From Psychrobacter phenylpyruvicus DSM 7000 = NBRC 102152 (GTDB lineage: Bacteria; Pseudomonadota; Gammaproteobacteria; Pseudomonadales; Moraxellaceae): 64,000 nt of DNA. The notes below the pieces were generated by a model, which saw nothing but the letters and a program-made list of their open reading frames with translations, had not been told where the DNA came from and did not search any database. The position numbers were made by a program, and so were the translations under genes. The stretch spans positions 1-64,000 of the forward strand of contig NZ_JMKP01000003.1 of NCBI RefSeq assembly GCF_000685805.1. The letters run 5' to 3'. This document shows, in pieces, positions 45,742 to 55,118 of this stretch; the first letter of the stretch is position 1; every line of letters begins with the position of its first letter.

Positions 45742-45754
45742 CTTTAGTCTGTTT
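45731..45754 (+). terminator. Hairpin overlapping the parA stop codon
   Basis: AAACAGACTA pairs exactly with TAGTCTGTTT around GCTT; the stop codon TAG (45739-45741) is within the stem. There is no T-run after it, so it is more likely an mRNA stabiliser or pause site than a strong terminator. Confidence 0.45.
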
Positions 45755-46013
45755 ATTCGCTAACTAAGCGGTTAATGACAAGCAAGCAGCGTAAATCCAA
45801 CTTAATAATTAGTTATTAGTGGCATTAAATGGTGTTTGCGCTTGCAAGCGACACACAATTCATTAAAATGAGGCTCCCTCAAAGGGCGTAATCATTTTTT
45901 GTAATTTTTATTTTTTATAGCTTTTAGAGTTTAAGAGGTTAAAGTAGGGGCTTGATTCAGCAACTATAAAACCACTTAATAGTTCAGGTAAGCAGGTGTA
46001 GAGGATAACCAAC

Positions 46014-47075
46014 ATGGCAAAAAAGCGTGGATTAGCTGCAAACCGAGGGTTAGATGCTCTACTCGGGTCTATCAAAAAAGAAAAAGCAATCACAGCTGCC
46101 GCTTTACGTGATGACTTACAAGTTGATCGCGAGGCTAAAGACTCGCCTGTTCAAACTGAGCCGATACAAAAACAAACTGCGACTAAAAAAACAGCTACCC
46201 GAAAAAAAGCTGCGGTAAGTAAAGCCGAAATTACTATCAATAAGCCTGCCAATGATGCTCTTGATGAAGAGATGACCTTGGTACAGATGGATGTTGAACG
46301 TTTGCAAGCTGGTAAATATCAGCCTAGACGTGATATGAGTGAGACGGCTTTGGCTGAGTTGGCATCCTCTATTAAGCAGCATGGGGTCATGCAGCCTATT
46401 GTTATTCGACCTTTATTGGCGAATGAAGAAAAGTTGTCAGATAGCATTACTCACGAAATTATTGCTGGTGAGCGTCGCTGGCGAGCAGCTAAATTAGCAG
46501 GTCAGGACACCATTCCTGCTATCGAACGGGCTTTATCCGATGAGTTGGCTATTGCGCTGGCACTAATTGAAAATATTCAACGCGAAGACTTGTCGGTAAT
46601 TGAGCAAGCTGCTGCATTACAGCGCTTCCATACTGAATTTGGTATGAGTCATGCCATGATTGCTGAGGTAGTTGGTAAAGCCAGAACCACTGTCTCAAAC
46701 TTGCTACGCCTTAATCATTTGCATGAAGAGGTAAAAACTCATTTGAGTGAAGGCCATCTAGATATGGGTCATGCTCGTGCATTGTTATCATTATCCTCTG
46801 AGCAACAGCCTATTATTGCTGAGAAGATCATTGAAGCTTCTATGACTGTGCGTGATGCTGAGAAACTGGTTAAGTCTATTCTTAATCCAGAAAAGCCTAG
46901 TAAGCCCGCCTCGCAAAATGCAGATGCAGAGATTGAGAAGCTGAATCAACAGTTGTCTGACTATCTAGGCGCTACTGTGAAGCTAAAGCAAAAGAAGGGT
47001 GGTAAAGGCAGCATGGAGATTTTCTTTCATAGCCACGAAGAACTAGAGGCTTTATTAAAGCACTTTAAATCATAA
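46014..47075 (+). CDS. parB: Chromosome partitioning protein ParB (Spo0J)
   Basis: ParB binds parS and hydrolyses CTP to spread as a clamp. The N-terminal AAKKRGLAANRGLDALL-like motif (here AKKRGLAANRGLDALLGS), the CTP-binding arginine patch region (GERRWRAAKLAGQ) and ENIQREDLSVIEQAAALQRF are present. The helix-turn-helix is GKARTTVSNLLRLNHL, and a Lys-rich C-terminal dimerisation domain closes it. A Lys/Thr/Ala-rich linker (about 45-75) is longer than usual. RBS GAGGA precedes the ATG. It is separated from parA by a 272-base gap, so it may have its own promoter. I found no canonical parS in the window. Confidence 0.95.
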   Translation: MAKKRGLAANRGLDALLGSIKKEKAITAAALRDDLQVDREAKDSPVQTEPIQKQTATKKTATRKKAAVSKAEITINKPANDALDEEMTLVQMDVERLQAGKYQPRRDMSETALAELASSIKQHGVMQPIVIRPLLANEEKLSDSITHEIIAGERRWRAAKLAGQDTIPAIERALSDELAIALALIENIQREDLSVIEQAAALQRFHTEFGMSHAMIAEVVGKARTTVSNLLRLNHLHEEVKTHLSEGHLDMGHARALLSLSSEQQPIIAEKIIEASMTVRDAEKLVKSILNPEKPSKPASQNADAEIEKLNQQLSDYLGATVKLKQKKGGKGSMEIFFHSHEELEALLKHFKS

Positions 47076-47302
47076 TCTAACGTATTGGACATATTCTCTA
47101 CACTTCCCAAGATTAATATATAGACAATAGTCTCGGGGTCCATTAAGAGGCTTTGTGGTATTAATATAAAGTTGTAATCCATCGAATTATTGTACGGATA
47201 CTTTATATGGTGTTTATACCTTAATTGTGTATAGCACAGACGACGGTACCAGCCACAGACTGCTCTATAGTTAGCTTAAAATGAACTTTATAAAAAAGGC
47301 AT

Positions 47303-49147
47303 ATGATGACAAAACCATCACCTAAAGATGCATCGTCCACCTCTTCCAAAGGTCGCAATGACCAGGAATCAAACTTATTACAACCTAAGCTTAAATTACA
47401 AAGTCCTTCAGGAACCCAGACCTACCTAAGGTTGATGCAATATATCAAGCCGTACTGGTGGGCTATTGCCCTTACTATTATTGGCTTTGGTATTAATTCA
47501 GCGACTGAAATTGGTATCGCCAAACTGATTCAATTCATTACTGATGCAATTAATGATGGCACTCAGTCTCAGCTTAATCTGTTTCCTTTTTTGATTATCC
47601 TGTTGTTTTTTATTCGGGGTGTGGGTTCTTTTTTAGGGAACTATTTCTCAGCGCTAATTTCAAGGAACCTGGTCTATAAGCTACGAGTTGAAGTGTTCGA
47701 TAAGCTACTGCGCTTGCCCAACGCTTTTTTCTTAGCCAATCCTGCGGGCACCATTTCTTCAAAGCTTATTTTTGATGTAGAACAAGTCACAGCCGCTAGT
47801 ACCGATTCACTGAAAACTTTAATACGTGACGGTATGACAGTTGTCGCTTTGATGGGATATCTGCTGTATACCAACTGGCGTTTGACATTGATTTTATTCT
47901 TAGTGTTACCGCCCATTTTATGGTTGATTCAAAAGGCTTCAAAACGCTATTTAAAACTGTCAAAAGGCATTCAGAAGTCGATGGGTGATGTGAGCCACAT
48001 TACTAATGAGGTGATTGGCGGTTATCAGGTTGTCAAAAATTATGGCGGGCAGAGCTATGAACAGGCACGTTTTGAAAAAGCTTCGGTTGATAACCTAAAA
48101 CAAGGTATGAAGATTGTTGTCACCAATAGCATTAATACGCCAGCAGTACAGCTGCTAATGGCATTGGCATTCTCCGTGGTGATTTGGTTGGCGCTAAGAC
48201 CAGAGGTGATAGCTAATACCACCGCAGGGGAATTTATTGCTTATCTGACTGCTGCAGGCTTATTAAGTAAGCCGGTAAGAACTTTGACTGATATTAACGA
48301 GAAGCTACAAAGAGGGATTGCTGCCGGTGCCTCTATTTTTGCGTTACTTGATGAGGAAGAAGAGCAAGATCTAGGAACGCATATCGAACGCGTTAAAGGT
48401 GAGATAGTCTTTGATAATGTCTCCATGTGTTATCCAGATGGCACCAAAGCTTTAGAGGACTTTAGCCTAACTATTGGGTCGGGTGAGACCGTAGCGTTTG
48501 TGGGTAAAAGTGGCGCTGGTAAAACCACCTTGGTTAATTTGTTAACCCGTACCTTAGAGCCAAATACTGGTAACATATATATCGACGGCATGCCTATTGA
48601 AAATATTGCTTTAAGCTCACTGCGCTCTCAGATTGGTATGGTTAACCAGCAGGTAGTGTTGTTCAATGACAGTGTCCGTCATAACATTGCGTATGGCGAT
48701 TTAGCAGTGAAGAGTGAAGAGCAGCTGATCTCAGCGGCTAAAGCTGCCTATGCCCATGACTTTATTATGCAGCTGCCTCAGGGCTACGATAGTGACATTG
48801 GCTCAGAAGGACTTCAGTTATCAGGGGGACAACGCCAAAGACTGTCTATCGCTCGTGCATTATTAAAAGATGCGCCAATATTGATATTGGATGAGGCGAC
48901 CAGTGCCCTCGACAATGAGTCTGAGTACTATATCCAACAAGCCTTAGAAAACGTGATGAAAGATCGCACCACTTTGGTGATTGCACACCGCCTTACTACC
49001 ATTGAATCAGCTGATAAAATTGTGGTTATGGATAAAGGTAGGATTGTTGAAACTGGAACCCATGAAGAGTTGATGTCACTATCAGGCCGTTATGCTCATA
49101 TGTATGATAGAGACTTTACAGAAAGTCAGCTGGACAATGATGAATAA
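47303..49147 (+). CDS. msbA: Lipid A export ABC transporter MsbA
   Basis: MsbA flips lipid A-core across the inner membrane. A Ser/Lys-rich N-terminal leader (about 35 residues) precedes six transmembrane helices. The nucleotide domain has Walker A GKSGAGKTTLV, the signature LSGGQRQRLSIARALL and Walker B APILILDEATSALD. The neighbour lpxK, immediately downstream as in E. coli msbA-lpxK, supports the call. The start could be either of two adjacent ATGs (47303, 47306). Length 614. Confidence 0.93.
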   Translation: MMTKPSPKDASSTSSKGRNDQESNLLQPKLKLQSPSGTQTYLRLMQYIKPYWWAIALTIIGFGINSATEIGIAKLIQFITDAINDGTQSQLNLFPFLIILLFFIRGVGSFLGNYFSALISRNLVYKLRVEVFDKLLRLPNAFFLANPAGTISSKLIFDVEQVTAASTDSLKTLIRDGMTVVALMGYLLYTNWRLTLILFLVLPPILWLIQKASKRYLKLSKGIQKSMGDVSHITNEVIGGYQVVKNYGGQSYEQARFEKASVDNLKQGMKIVVTNSINTPAVQLLMALAFSVVIWLALRPEVIANTTAGEFIAYLTAAGLLSKPVRTLTDINEKLQRGIAAGASIFALLDEEEEQDLGTHIERVKGEIVFDNVSMCYPDGTKALEDFSLTIGSGETVAFVGKSGAGKTTLVNLLTRTLEPNTGNIYIDGMPIENIALSSLRSQIGMVNQQVVLFNDSVRHNIAYGDLAVKSEEQLISAAKAAYAHDFIMQLPQGYDSDIGSEGLQLSGGQRQRLSIARALLKDAPILILDEATSALDNESEYYIQQALENVMKDRTTLVIAHRLTTIESADKIVVMDKGRIVETGTHEELMSLSGRYAHMYDRDFTESQLDNDE

Positions 49148-49166
49148 TAAAGTAATGAATAATAAA
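49141..49166. repeat. Two 11-bp direct repeats at the msbA stop
   Basis: TGAATAATAAA occurs at 49141-49151, overlapping the stop codon, and at 49156-49166, a period of 15 bases. Confidence 0.6.
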
Positions 49167-49293
49167 TGGTTAGATGAGCCACTTATTTAGTTAAATCAAG
49201 TTTTTTGTTTGACTTTATCCTTTGTTTAGTCCCGCTCTTTGTTTAATAAAGGGTTATTGATAACTCTTAGTAACTGATGGTTGATGATTGACT

Positions 49294-50376
49294 ATGGTAA
49301 GCCACCGTAAAATCAACAATAGCGATAATGACGATAGCACGCCTTTTAACTTAGAGCTTGCTATAGTTGATGCTTGGCAAAAAGAAGCGTGGTGGTTATG
49401 GTTATTATTGCCGGTTAGTGGTTTATATGGGGCCATTACTGGTATCAGGCGTAAGCTATATCAAAAAGGGATTCTGTCTAGCTACCAAGCTCCTGTCCCC
49501 GTTATGGTGGTGGGTAATATCACAGTCGGAGGCAGTGGCAAAACCCCACTGATTATCGAGCTGGTGACTTACTTACAACATCAAGGAGTTAAAGTAGGTG
49601 TCATCAGTAGGGGTTATGGCGGTGATGAGTCGTTGATGCCACAGATTGTCACCTCACACAGCAAGCCTGAAGAAGTGGGTGATGAACCTTGTTTGATTGT
49701 GCGTGAAACTGGGGCAGCAGTTGCAGTCTGCCCCAACCGTCAACAAGCGATAGAGCTTTTATTAAAGCAGCAACCAGACACTCAGTTGATCATAGCCGAT
49801 GATGGTCTACAGCACTACAAGATGCAGCGAGATATTGAGTGGGTGGTTGTAGACAGCGCCAGAGGTTTCGGGAATAAGCAGCTATTGCCCGCAGGGTTTT
49901 TAAGAGAGCCGATAAGTCGCTTACAGGGAACCACAGTTATTTATCACGAGCGTACTGAATGCTCTAAAACCCGAACTGAAAACAGCGAAGACAGACTTAG
50001 CATGCACCTGCAACCAGCCTCTTTGCAGCCGCTAATCGAGGGCCAGCCAAGTCTGAGTAATATCAATAGTGTTTATGCAGTGAGTGGTATAGGCTATCCA
50101 CAGCGTTTTTTTAATACTTTAACAGACTTAGGATACCAAGTAGAGCCAAGACCTAAGCCTGATCATCATAGCTTTGGGGTAGAGGACTTACTGCCGTTAG
50201 CCGACAAACCTATTATCATTACCTCAAAAGATGCGGTGAAGATAGCCCCTCTGGTCAATGCCAGTCCACAGCTACAAAGCTTATCTATTTGGGTGTTGCC
50301 AGTAAATGCAGTGCTTAGCCCAAACAGTTATTTAACTTTGAGCAAACAGCTAAATGCACTCGGCATTCATAGTTAA
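49294..50376 (+). CDS. lpxK: Tetraacyldisaccharide 4'-kinase
   Basis: LpxK phosphorylates the 4' position of the lipid A disaccharide. A near-N-terminal membrane-associated helix (WWLWLLLPVSGLYGAITGIR) is followed by the P-loop GNITVGGSGKTP (residues 74-85), VISRGYGG and IADDGLQHYKMQRDIEWVVVD. A Thr/Glu insert (about 215-240) is lineage-specific. The ATG at 49294 was chosen over a TTG two codons earlier. Next is kdsB, 80 bases on. Confidence 0.93.
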   Translation: MVSHRKINNSDNDDSTPFNLELAIVDAWQKEAWWLWLLLPVSGLYGAITGIRRKLYQKGILSSYQAPVPVMVVGNITVGGSGKTPLIIELVTYLQHQGVKVGVISRGYGGDESLMPQIVTSHSKPEEVGDEPCLIVRETGAAVAVCPNRQQAIELLLKQQPDTQLIIADDGLQHYKMQRDIEWVVVDSARGFGNKQLLPAGFLREPISRLQGTTVIYHERTECSKTRTENSEDRLSMHLQPASLQPLIEGQPSLSNINSVYAVSGIGYPQRFFNTLTDLGYQVEPRPKPDHHSFGVEDLLPLADKPIIITSKDAVKIAPLVNASPQLQSLSIWVLPVNAVLSPNSYLTLSKQLNALGIHS

Positions 50377-50457
50377 GATTAAGCTGCTTAATTTGCAAAT
50401 AGTTATTATTAAATCATTATCTAAATAAATCATCATCTATAAGTAGAGAGAAGTCCG

Positions 50458-51300
50458 ATGAACTCAACTGATATCAAAGCTTCAGAGCCTAAGGTTCATA
50501 TTGTTATCCCGGCACGATTTAAGAGTACGCGGTTACCAGGTAAGCCTCTACTGCTGATACATGGCAAACCAATGATCTTATGGGTAGCACAAAAGGCGAG
50601 CCAAGCCACGTTTGCAGATGACTTATGTATTGCTACCGATGATGATAGGATTGCTGAGGTCTGCCGTGACGCAGGCTATGATGTGGTAATGACCGATGCT
50701 AGTCATGCGTCAGGTACCGACAGATTGAGTGAGGTCGCTAAAATTAAGGGCTGGGATGCTGAGGATATCGTGGTTAATATGCAGGGCGATGAGCCTTTGG
50801 TACCACCAGCACTATTGCAGCAAGTCAAAGATTTATTGCTGCATAAGCCTGAATGTGTGATGGCCACGTTATACGAGCCTATTTTAGATTACCAAGAGTT
50901 TATGCGCCCCTCAGTGGTCAAAGTAGTAACCGATAATTTACAAAACGCTTTGTATTTCAGCCGTGCTCCCATACCTTGCGATAGAAATCATGCTTTAGCT
51001 ATGGCCCAAAACAACGAGCAAGCAGAAGCAAACGGCGCTAATGAAATGCCTCAGCTTGAGGTGCCTAATAATGCTTATAGGCACTTAGGCATCTATGCTT
51101 ATAAAGTGAAGCTATTACAAAACTTTGTGCAATGGGCGCCAGGTGTTTTGGAGAATTTGGAAAGTCTTGAGCAACTGCGAGTATTAGAAAATGGTGAAAA
51201 AATCGCCATAGCTGAAGCCAGTGTGCAGCTGCCACCCGGGGTGGATATGCAGCAAGATTTAGATCGATTAAATGCACTGCCTATCAGTGAGTTACAGTAA
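50458..51300 (+). CDS. kdsB: 3-deoxy-manno-octulosonate (KDO) cytidylyltransferase
   Basis: KdsB activates KDO as CMP-KDO for lipopolysaccharide core assembly. The signature [16 protein letters not shown] and the catalytic segments [25 protein letters not shown] and [13 protein letters not shown] are present. A 15-residue hydrophilic insert (about 183-198, [14 protein letters not shown]) lengthens the protein to 280 residues compared with the usual 250 or so. The operon order msbA-lpxK-kdsB is consistent with lipid A/LPS synthesis. The ribosome site AGAGAG is modest. Confidence 0.94.
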   Translation: MNSTDIKASEPKVHIVIPARFKSTRLPGKPLLLIHGKPMILWVAQKASQATFADDLCIATDDDRIAEVCRDAGYDVVMTDASHASGTDRLSEVAKIKGWDAEDIVVNMQGDEPLVPPALLQQVKDLLLHKPECVMATLYEPILDYQEFMRPSVVKVVTDNLQNALYFSRAPIPCDRNHALAMAQNNEQAEANGANEMPQLEVPNNAYRHLGIYAYKVKLLQNFVQWAPGVLENLESLEQLRVLENGEKIAIAEASVQLPPGVDMQQDLDRLNALPISELQ

Positions 51301-51369
51301 TTATTTTTATTACTTTTTTATCTCAAGCTGAGTTAATCCAAAGGCAAATATAGGGCAAGAGAGTGAATT

Positions 51370-52518
51370 ATGAAACAGCAACTTAACTCCGATGAAAGTG
51401 TTTATTTCGCCCCTTTATTGCCTTGGCAACAGTCTGCTTGGGATCATCTTCTATCACGTTATGAGCGTTTGCCACACGGATTGCTGTTTGCAGGTATGCA
51501 GGGCATAGGCAAAAGGGCCTTTGTCTGGCGCTTTGTGGCTTGGCTGTTATGTGATAATAGAATGCAAACTGTAGACAGTCCTAATCAGCAGGGTGCTTGT
51601 GGTCATTGCCAGAGCTGTCAATGGTTACAGTCAGGGACTCATCCTGATTTACAAGTATTGCCCTTATCAAGCTTGCCGGTCAGTCAAGACAGTGAAGTCA
51701 AAGAGCCGACCAAAAAATCAAAAGGCACTTCTAAAAGCTCACAGAAAAAAAACAGTTCAGTCGCCTCAGAGCCTGCCAAAACCTCTATTAAAGTAGATGA
51801 TATTCGTGAACTACAGCCCTTTATCAGTCAGGGCAGCAGTGGTCGCAGAGTTTGTGTTATCGACAATGCCGATATGATGACAGTGGCTGCAGCAAACGCT
51901 TTGTTAAAAACTTTAGAAGAGCCACGGGATGGCATTCATTTATTATTAGTTACTGATTGGCCAACGAAGCTATTACCGACGATTAAAAGCCGGGTGCAGC
52001 AAGTAGCGATAGATCATATTCAGTTGGATAAAGTAACGGCTTATATTAGCGATTATATAAAAAGCAATAAAGTCATCGACTATGAAACTGAAAGCCAATT
52101 AGCTACGCAAGTTGAACAGGCATTAAAGCTGTCTAATGGAGCTCCTTTAGCGGCGATAGATATGCTAGGTAGTGAGTGGTATAAATTTCGAGATACGTGG
52201 ATTAAGGTTTGGCTAGCATTAAGGGTGGGTAAGCGCAGTAGCATAGCCGCTAGTGATTATTGGCAACAAAACTTAGCAATAGATGACTTTATCAAGCTGT
52301 CGGAATTTATGCTGATGGATTTTAGTCGTCAAAGCTTGGGGTTGAAGCCCTTACAAACTGATTTAGAATTGGCAGAATACGCTTCTATTAATAGCCTTAG
52401 TTTGGACAGTATTCAACAGCTGATGAGCCTAATCGAAGATATCAAATTATCTAGTTATCAAAATGTACAACCAAAAATGGCCTACGATAGATTGTTATCA
52501 GGCATAGCAGCTCTTTAA
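51370..52518 (+). CDS. holB: DNA polymerase III subunit delta'
   Basis: HolB is part of the clamp loader. The P-loop region is GMQGIGKRAFVW, with Lys-Arg where active clamp-loader ATPases have Lys-Thr/Ser, as expected for the non-hydrolysing delta' subunit. It has the zinc-binding cysteines CGHCQSC, then ANALLKTLEEPRDG and TIKSRVQQV. An insert of about 30 Lys/Ser/Thr residues (around 115-145) in the zinc region is lineage-specific. It lies 70 bases after kdsB on the same strand. It is followed by a bidirectional terminator. Confidence 0.93.
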   Translation: MKQQLNSDESVYFAPLLPWQQSAWDHLLSRYERLPHGLLFAGMQGIGKRAFVWRFVAWLLCDNRMQTVDSPNQQGACGHCQSCQWLQSGTHPDLQVLPLSSLPVSQDSEVKEPTKKSKGTSKSSQKKNSSVASEPAKTSIKVDDIRELQPFISQGSSGRRVCVIDNADMMTVAAANALLKTLEEPRDGIHLLLVTDWPTKLLPTIKSRVQQVAIDHIQLDKVTAYISDYIKSNKVIDYETESQLATQVEQALKLSNGAPLAAIDMLGSEWYKFRDTWIKVWLALRVGKRSSIAASDYWQQNLAIDDFIKLSEFMLMDFSRQSLGLKPLQTDLELAEYASINSLSLDSIQQLMSLIEDIKLSSYQNVQPKMAYDRLLSGIAAL

Positions 52519-52603
52519 TACAGAACCAACAGCGCAATTCAAAATAGAAATAAAAACCAACGAATAGTACAACTAAGCCAGCCCTTATTGTCATAGTAAC
52601 CAC

Positions 52604-52640
52604 AAAAAAAGAGTCCAAATTAATTTGGACTCTTTTTTTA
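52604..52640. terminator. Bidirectional terminator between holB and the thiolase gene
   Basis: A near-perfect palindrome AGAGTCCAAATTAATTTGGACTCT is flanked by A and T runs; it ends both convergent transcripts. Confidence 0.9.
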
Positions 52641-52687
52641 TCTAAGCTATTTGTTTAGTTACTAATGATTAAGTTACTAAAAAAAGC

Positions 52688-54508
52688 TTATTTTTCAAGG
52701 ATACAAGTTACGCCCTGACCACCTGCAGCACAGATAGAAATTAGAGCACGGCCCGAGCCTTTTTGATCCAGTAGTTTCGCAGCAGTGGCTAGGATACGAC
52801 CGCCTGTTGCCGCAAATGGGTGGCCTGCAGCTAATGATGAGCCATTAACGTTCAGCTTGCTACGATCGATTGAACCTAGAGCTTTATCTAGACCTAAACG
52901 CTCTTTACAGAAAGTTTCATCTTCCCAAGCGGCTAGGGTTGATAGTACTTGTGAGGCAAAAGCTTCGTGGATTTCATAGAAATCGAAATCTTGAAGGGTT
53001 AAGCCTGCACGCTCAAGCATACGAGGTACCGCGTAAGCAGGCGCCATTAATAGGCCTTCTTTAGGACCACTTTTACCTACGAAGTCTACAGCAGCAGTTT
53101 CTTGGTGCACAATGTAAGCCAATGGTTTTAGACCATGAGCTTCGGCCCATTCATCAGTACCTAGTAGTACACAAGAAGCACCATCAGTTAGTGGGGTAGA
53201 GTTAGCTGCCGTCATAGTTGGGTTAGCGTTACGCTTACCGAACACAGGCTTCAAGGAAGCAAGTTTTTCTAATGAAGAGTCTGGACGTAAGTTGTTATCA
53301 CGAGTCAGACCTTTATAAGGAGTGATTAGGTCGTCAAAGAAACCTTCATCATAAGCACGGGCTAGGTTGTGATGACTGTTCACTGCTAACTCATCTTGAT
53401 CTTCACGAGAGATGTTCCACTCTAAAGCAGTAATGGCTTGATGCTCACCCATTGATAAGCCAGTGCGAGGCTCACCATTTTGAGGTGCATCAATAAGCTC
53501 TTTAGGGTTGATGCTAGTTAAAGCAGCTAAGCGTTGTTTGTTAGTCTTAGCAGCACCCAGTTTGATTAGTGCTTTACGCAGACCATCACCTACAGCGATA
53601 GGAGCGTCAGAAGTAGTATCTACACCACCAGTAATGGCAGAGTCGATAATACCTAAAGCAATTTTGTTGCTGGCTGCAAAAGTTGCTTGAAGACCAGTAC
53701 CACAAGCTTGAGAAACATCATAAGCAGGGGTTTGTGGGTCAAGAGCTGTGTTTAGAGCAGACTCACGTGTTAGGTTTAAGTCACGGCTTAATTTTAGAAC
53801 AGCACCAGCAACCACTTCACCAACACGTTCGCCTTGAAGTTCATAACGCTCAACTAGACCGTTAAGAGCGGCACTTAACATATCAATGTTGCTGGCATCA
53901 GAGTAAGCACCGTTTGAGCGAGCAAATGGAATACGGTTACCACCTAAAATGGCTACACGGCGGGGAAGGGCTGAGGTTTTTGAAGCATCAGACATTAATT
54001 TTTCCTTATTGTCAGTGGGTTTGTTATTAGAATCTTTTGTAGACTCATCAGATTTAGACGGTTTATTATCGTCCTTTTTAGCTGATTTCTTTTCTTGCTT
54101 AGTAGATTTTTTCTTGGCCGCAGATTTATCTTTTGTTTGCTCTTGGCTGTCTTCTTCCGAGTTTTGTGGTTTAGAATCTTTTGTGCTCTCTGTAGACTGA
54201 TTGATTTGTGAGTCATCAGCTTCTAGTTCTTCTAATTCTTTTTCTTCTGCAGCTTGGGCTTTGGCTTCTTCGATAATTCTTTGTTTGGCCGCTCTATCTT
54301 TACTAATCACTGCATCTTCTTCTGATTTCTGAGAAGTACTCACTTCATTTTGTAGATCAGAGAAGTCAACGGACGACTTCGTTTGTTTCGTATCGTCAGT
54401 GCTGGCAGTATTTTCATCTAATAAAGATTGACCTGCTTTACTCACCACAGTGGAGGTTACTGCGGAGTTGGTATCTGCTTGCTTGTTGTTAGAATCTGAC
54501 TTACTCAT
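52688..54508 (-). CDS. Acetyl-CoA acetyltransferase-type thiolase, with optional charged N-terminal extension
   Basis: The folded part is a FadA/FadI-like thiolase. The nucleophilic cysteine lies in VSQACGTGLQATF, the His in YEIHEAFASQVL and the second Cys in ICAAGGQGV. From the ATG at 53995 the protein is 435 residues, the family's normal length, with AAGGA 8 bases away. The frame continues upstream for 171 more residues to an ATG at 54508, which also has AAGGA at good spacing. The extra part is rich in Lys/Ser/Glu/Asp with no recognisable domain. The gene is divergent from FabG/MaoC genes and likely acts with them. Confidence 0.9.
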   Translation of the reverse strand: MSKSDSNNKQADTNSAVTSTVVSKAGQSLLDENTASTDDTKQTKSSVDFSDLQNEVSTSQKSEEDAVISKDRAAKQRIIEEAKAQAAEEKELEELEADDSQINQSTESTKDSKPQNSEEDSQEQTKDKSAAKKKSTKQEKKSAKKDDNKPSKSDESTKDSNNKPTDNKEKLMSDASKTSALPRRVAILGGNRIPFARSNGAYSDASNIDMLSAALNGLVERYELQGERVGEVVAGAVLKLSRDLNLTRESALNTALDPQTPAYDVSQACGTGLQATFAASNKIALGIIDSAITGGVDTTSDAPIAVGDGLRKALIKLGAAKTNKQRLAALTSINPKELIDAPQNGEPRTGLSMGEHQAITALEWNISREDQDELAVNSHHNLARAYDEGFFDDLITPYKGLTRDNNLRPDSSLEKLASLKPVFGKRNANPTMTAANSTPLTDGASCVLLGTDEWAEAHGLKPLAYIVHQETAAVDFVGKSGPKEGLLMAPAYAVPRMLERAGLTLQDFDFYEIHEAFASQVLSTLAAWEDETFCKERLGLDKALGSIDRSKLNVNGSSLAAGHPFAATGGRILATAAKLLDQKGSGRALISICAAGGQGVTCILEK

Positions 54509-55118
54509 TTAATATCCTTATATCTTAAGACTTAATAAAAGCCGCTTATTTATGATTAATTATTCAGTTATGCCATGTTAGTACTTAGACCATAAGAAAA
54601 CATTAACTGAGTTCATAGAGACAATTTTAACATTGTTACTAAAGCATTGTGGCGAATGTTGTTCTATAATAATATAATGTTATGGTTGCAACGGCTAATC
54701 ATAACATTAGGTTTAATTTTATCACATCACCAATAATTGGCAATCTTATATCGTTGTATAATGATAGTAAGTGGTTAACAGTGTGAAGCAAGTGTTGCTG
54801 AGAGAGCCTTAAAGTGAGGTTTTTTAACAAAAAAATGCGTCCGAATTCTGGTAGAATTTTTTGAAATAAGCAGTTGTAAGCTTTGGAGCATGAACTCAAT
54901 AGTCGTATTTTTTTATGTAATAAGTCTCATTAAGATTGAAAATATAGGGTGATTTAAAATATATCCCAACTATTTTTTGCTGAATTAAGCCCTTAAACAT
55001 GTGTTTTCATGTTTATAAAATTGGCCAAGTGAATTGGCTGTGTTGTGTAAAGCTACGCAGTTATCTTCGCGTTTTTTTTATAACTAATAACCAATCATTA
55101 ATATAACTAGGAGATTTT
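54509..55118. other. Divergent regulatory region of thiolase and FabG genes
   Basis: This 610-base AT-rich gap separates the thiolase gene (minus) from the two-domain FabG gene (plus). It holds a 10-bp inverted repeat with 15-base loop at 54675-54709 and a smaller hairpin AAACATG/CATGTTT near 54995-55015. No ORF is convincing. A fatty-acid-responsive regulator is a natural guess but no site can be assigned. Confidence 0.45.
54675..54709. promoter_or_regulatory. Inverted repeat, possible operator
   Basis: TAATGTTATG (54675-54684) is exactly repeated inverted as CATAACATTA (54700-54709). The arms are one and a half turns apart, in the divergent region between the thiolase and fabG genes. Confidence 0.5.

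Noticed and set aside
44968-47075. parS site near parAB
   Set aside because: No 16-bp TGTTTCACGTGAAACA-like palindrome was found; a 12-bp palindrome at 45839-45850 is not parS.
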